Source: Paracoccaceae bacterium (GTDB lineage: Bacteria; Pseudomonadota; Alphaproteobacteria; Rhodobacterales; Rhodobacteraceae). From it: a DNA stretch of 17,475 bases. Position numbers and translations under genes: made by a program. The stretch is taken from assembly GCA_007121115.1 (NCBI GenBank), contig SKMI01000138.1, positions 1 to 17,475 of the forward strand, read 5' to 3'. This document shows positions 15,139 to 17,475 of this stretch, in pieces. How positions within the stretch are numbered: the first letter of the stretch is position 1; the number at the start of each line of letters is the position of its first letter. Below the pieces are notes generated by a model. The model saw nothing but the letters and a program-made list of their open reading frames with translations, was not told the DNA's origin and searched no databases.

Positions 15139-15732
15139 TTGTTCCTCGATCCGCTGCTCTATGCGTTCCTGTTTCTCGGCCTGTTCTCGCCGGGGCCGAA
15201 CGTGATCATGCTGACCGCGTCCGGCGCGCGGTTCGGGTTCCGGGCCAGCCTGCCGCATCTGTTCGGCGTGGTGCTGGGCGTGGGCGTGATCGGCGCGGTG
15301 ACGGCGCTGGGCGTGGGGGCGCTGGTGCTGGCAAGCCCGGTGCTGGGCAACGTGCTGCGGGCGCTGGCGGCGGCGTGGATCCTGTACATGGCGTGGAACT
15401 ACTACAAGGCCACGCGCAGCCCGGCGGGGATGGTCGAGGATGAAGGCACGCCCATGACCCTGTGGCAGGCGGTGCTGTTCCAGTGGATCAACCCCAAGGT
15501 CTGGGCGGTGGCTTTCGCGGCCTCGGCCGGATATGGCGCGGGCATGGCCCCGTCGTGGGAGGCCGCGCGACTGGCCACGGCGTTTTCCAGCGTAAACCTG
15601 GGTGTGTGCCTGTTCTGGACCTCGGCCGGGGCGCTGCTGACGACGCTGCTGCGCTCGCCCCGCCGGTGGCAGGTGTTCATGCGGATCATGGCGCTGTTGC
15701 TGGCGCTTTCGGCGGCGATGGTGTTTCTATAG
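15139..15732 (+). CDS. LysE/RhtB family amino acid exporter
   Basis: Inner-membrane exporter of amino acids or related metabolites (197 aa with the chosen start; family about 200-210). The hallmark SPGPN motif is at residues 17-21, followed by ASGARFGFRASLPHLFGVVLG, both typical of the RhtB branch; WINPKVW in the second half is also a family signature. About six hydrophobic segments are visible. The start is uncertain: the TTG at 15139 places PGPN at the usual distance from the N-terminus and has GGGGG 8 bases upstream; a GTG at 15130 is an alternative. The ATG at 15088 is unlikely because the dctM terminator lies between it and the conserved protein. The substrate is unknown. Confidence 0.85.
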   Translation: MFLDPLLYAFLFLGLFSPGPNVIMLTASGARFGFRASLPHLFGVVLGVGVIGAVTALGVGALVLASPVLGNVLRALAAAWILYMAWNYYKATRSPAGMVEDEGTPMTLWQAVLFQWINPKVWAVAFAASAGYGAGMAPSWEAARLATAFSSVNLGVCLFWTSAGALLTTLLRSPRRWQVFMRIMALLLALSAAMVFL

Positions 15733-15747
15733 CGTCTGCCAAGCGGA

Positions 15748-15821
15748 GCGCGCGTTCCGCGCGCAAGCCTTCTGGCGCTTCGCTGACGCTACGCGCGGTT
15801 GGCGCCCGCTTTCGAGGGCGC
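15748..15821. other. GC-rich hairpin cluster between LysE gene and SAF oxidoreductase gene
   Basis: GCGCGCG-TTC-CGCGCGC (15748-15764) is a perfect 7-bp hairpin 15 bases after the exporter stop, and GCGCCC (15802-15807) pairs with GGGCGC (15816-15821) just before the next ribosome site. Neither has a T-run. They may slow or stop read-through from the exporter gene or be remains of an intergenic repeat. Confidence 0.4.
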
Positions 15822-15838
15822 GCAAGGGGGAGGGGGCG

Positions 15839-17131
15839 ATGAATCTGGCACGGCTGGCCATGGAGCGTGGCGCCGAAGGGCGCCCGGTGCGCGCGGCGTT
15901 GATCGGCGCGGGCAAGTTCGGGTCGATGTTTCTGGCGCAGGTGCCGCATATCGCCGGGCTGGAGGTCACGCACATCGCCGATCTGGACCCTGACCGCGCC
16001 CGCGCAGCCTGCCGCACCGTGGGCTGGGACGATGCTCGGATCGCATCCACCACGTTCACGGACAGCGGCGTGTCCGCCGCGCAGGCGGCCGCCGACGTGG
16101 TGATCGAGGCCACGGGCGCCCCCGGCCCAGGCATCGCCCATGCGTTGGCGGCGATGGCGGCGGGCGCGCATGTGGTTATGGTCAACGTGGAGGCCGATGT
16201 GCTGGCCGGGCCGGTGCTGGCCGAACGCGCGAAGGCGGCGGGAGTGGTCTATTCCATGGCCTATGGCGACCAGCCCGCACTGGTGGCCGAGATGGTGGAC
16301 TGGGCGCGCGCCACCGGGTTCGAGGTCGCGGCGGCGGGGAAGGGGACGAAATACCTGCCCGCCTATCACGGCGTGACGCCCGATGATGTCTGGTCCCATT
16401 ACGGGCTGACGGCCGAGGAAGCGGCGACGGCGGGGATGAATCCGCAGATGTTCAACAGCTTTCTGGACGGCACCAAATCCGCGATCGAGATGGCGGCGAT
16501 TGCCAATGCCTGCGGGCTGGATGTGCCCGGGGACGGGTTGGGCTTTCCGCCCTGCGGGGTGGATGATCTGGCGCATGTATTGCGGCCCCGCGCGGTGGGC
16601 GGGCAGTTGGACCGCGACGGGATGGTCGAGGTGGTCTCGAGCCTGGAACGCGACGGCCGCCCGGTGTTCCGGGACCTGCGCTGGGGGGTCTATGTGGTGC
16701 TGAAGGCGCCCAATGACTACGCCGCCGCCTGCTTTCGCCAGTATGGCCTGCCAACGGATGCCACCGGGCGCTATGCGGCGATGTACAAGCCCTTCCACCT
16801 GATCGGGCTGGAGTTGTCGGTCTCGGTCCTCTCGGCGGCCTTGCGCGGCGAAGCCACGGGCGCAACGCGGGAATGGCGCGGCGATGCGGTGGCGGTGGCC
16901 AAGCGCGACCTGCGCGCGGGCGCGGTGCTGGACGGCGAGGGCGGCTGGACCGTCTGGGGCAAGGCGGTGCCGGCGGCGCGGTCGCGGGAAAGGGCGCTCC
17001 TGCCCATCGGGCTGGCGCATGGCGTGGCGCTGACGCGCGATGTTACAGCGGGCGACGTGCTGGCCTTGGCCGATGTGGCGCTGGACGAGGGCGAGGAGCC
17101 CGTGCGCTTGCGCCGCTCCATGCTGGGCTGA
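15839..17131 (+). CDS. NAD(P)-binding oxidoreductase with C-terminal SAF domain, substrate unknown
   Basis: Probable cytoplasmic dehydrogenase of 430 aa, related to the homoserine dehydrogenase/Gfo-Idh-type proteins that carry a SAF domain. The Rossmann loop GAGKFG is at 23-28 in ALIGAGKFGSMFLAQ, followed by an acidic strand end in HIADLDPDRARA that suggests NAD preference. DVVIEATGAPGPGIAHALAA and GAHVVMVNVEADV follow as in this fold. The middle has AAAGKGTKYLPAYHGVTPDD and MFNSFLDGTKSAIEMAAIANA, which resemble the substrate-binding half. From about 354 to 415 is the SAF domain (VAKRDLRAGAVLDG, then GVALTRDVTAGDVLALADV). GGGAGGGGG sits just before the ATG. It lies between an exporter gene and a putrescine-binding protein gene. 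I do not recognise the precise enzyme. Confidence 0.8.
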   Translation: MNLARLAMERGAEGRPVRAALIGAGKFGSMFLAQVPHIAGLEVTHIADLDPDRARAACRTVGWDDARIASTTFTDSGVSAAQAAADVVIEATGAPGPGIAHALAAMAAGAHVVMVNVEADVLAGPVLAERAKAAGVVYSMAYGDQPALVAEMVDWARATGFEVAAAGKGTKYLPAYHGVTPDDVWSHYGLTAEEAATAGMNPQMFNSFLDGTKSAIEMAAIANACGLDVPGDGLGFPPCGVDDLAHVLRPRAVGGQLDRDGMVEVVSSLERDGRPVFRDLRWGVYVVLKAPNDYAAACFRQYGLPTDATGRYAAMYKPFHLIGLELSVSVLSAALRGEATGATREWRGDAVAVAKRDLRAGAVLDGEGGWTVWGKAVPAARSRERALLPIGLAHGVALTRDVTAGDVLALADVALDEGEEPVRLRRSMLG

Positions 17132-17185
17132 GCCGGGTTTTTGATCAAATTCCGCACCCCGGCGCCCGTTCACGCAGCTTTTGGC

Positions 17186-17215
17186 TTGTGAAACGCCGCC
17201 AGCCCCCCTTAGACT
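17186..17215 (+). promoter_or_regulatory. Candidate sigma-70-type promoter for the potF-like gene
   Basis: TTGTGA (17186-17191), an 18-base spacer and TAGACT (17210-17215) match four of six consensus positions in each box, giving a start near 17222 and a leader of about 75 bases. Upstream, GCCGGG (17132-17137) and CCCGGC (17158-17163) flank a 20-base loop and could form a weak hairpin after the oxidoreductase stop. Confidence 0.4.
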
Positions 17216-17296
17216 TTGCCCCAGAGGCGGACAACGCCCCAATGAGACCGTGTCCCCGGAGACACCGGCGGCCACCAACGTCAGGGAGCTTTACCC

Positions 17297-17475
17297 ATGC
17301 AGAAAAACCGTTTCGTCATGGCCGCCTGCGCGGCCATCATCGCCCAGGCGGGCGCGGCACAGGCCGATACGGTGAATGTGTTCAACTGGTCGGACTACAT
17401 CACCGACGAGGTTCTGGAACGCTTCACCGCCGAAACCGGCATCACCGTGAACTATGACGTGTTCGACAGCAACGA
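17297..17475 (+). CDS. potF: PotF-like putrescine/polyamine ABC transporter binding protein, 3' end cut by window
   Basis: Only the first 59 codons are present. The Sec signal peptide reads MQKNRFVMAACAAIIAQAG to AAQA and is cut near residue 23. The mature start DTVNVFNWSDYITDEVLERF and the later TVNYDVFDSN closely follow the N-terminus of PotF-type putrescine-binding proteins, with the NWSDY motif that lines the ligand pocket. AGGGAG lies 9 bases before the ATG at 17297. The permease and ATPase genes of a polyamine importer are expected to the right of the window. PotD-like spermidine specificity cannot be excluded from this fragment. Confidence 0.85.
   Translation, partial: MQKNRFVMAACAAIIAQAGAAQADTVNVFNWSDYITDEVLERFTAETGITVNYDVFDSN

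Noticed and set aside
13555..15258. Minus-strand open frame of 567 codons opposite dctM
   Set aside because: Low-complexity composition (H, R, Q, E, D) and no recognisable domain; dctM on the plus strand is complete and explains the region.

Overview
The window is a high-GC stretch of an alphaproteobacterial chromosome, most likely from the order Rhodobacterales (Roseobacter/Rhodobacter/Paracoccus relatives). The signs are two TRAP carriers of different classes, a FabB-FabI pair, XRE-cupin regulation, the GalU and CysQ sequence types, and hairpin-plus-motif intergenic repeats of a kind I recall from this group. No rRNA, tRNA, CRISPR array, phage or insertion-sequence gene was seen. Fifteen protein genes are supported. 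The first and last are cut by the window edges.

Layout. (1) 1-1587 (+): a polar amino acid ABC permease (5' end missing) and its ATPase. (2) 1676-5834 (-): a TAXI-type TRAP operon reading binding protein, DUF1850 protein, fused 4TM/12TM permease, then an XRE-cupin regulator as the likely last gene. (3) 6065-8100 (+): fabB and fabI (fatty acid elongation), divergent from the TRAP operon across a 230-bp region holding promoter-like sequences for both sides. (4) 8224-9117 (-): galU, converging on fabI with a strong hairpin terminator between. (5) 9439-10233 (-): cysQ, divergent from (6) 10337-11158 (+): an ABC-2 polysaccharide-export-type permease with a good sigma-70-like promoter. (7) 11463-15066 (+): a DctP-type TRAP operon (dctP, an unusually long dctQ, dctM), ending in a clear intrinsic terminator. 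(8) 15139-15732 (+): a LysE/RhtB exporter. (9) 15839-17131 (+): an NAD(P)-binding oxidoreductase with a C-terminal SAF domain. (10) 17297 to the edge (+): the start of a PotF-like putrescine-binding protein.

How the genes work together. Most of the window is uptake: amino acids (ABC), small organic acids or amino acids (TAXI-TRAP), probably 2-oxo or other carboxylic acids (DctP-TRAP) and polyamines (PotF). LysE exports amino acids or similar metabolites. The rest is membrane and envelope metabolism: fabB/fabI for fatty acids, galU for UDP-glucose, an ABC-2 permease for surface glycan export, and cysQ for 3'-phosphoadenosine phosphate turnover.

Nothing here is a clear new system. The points that most deserve a second look are the two related intergenic hairpin/motif elements, the 348-residue DctQ, the structured leader of the DctP-TRAP operon, the SAF-domain oxidoreductase, and the absence of fabA beside fabB.
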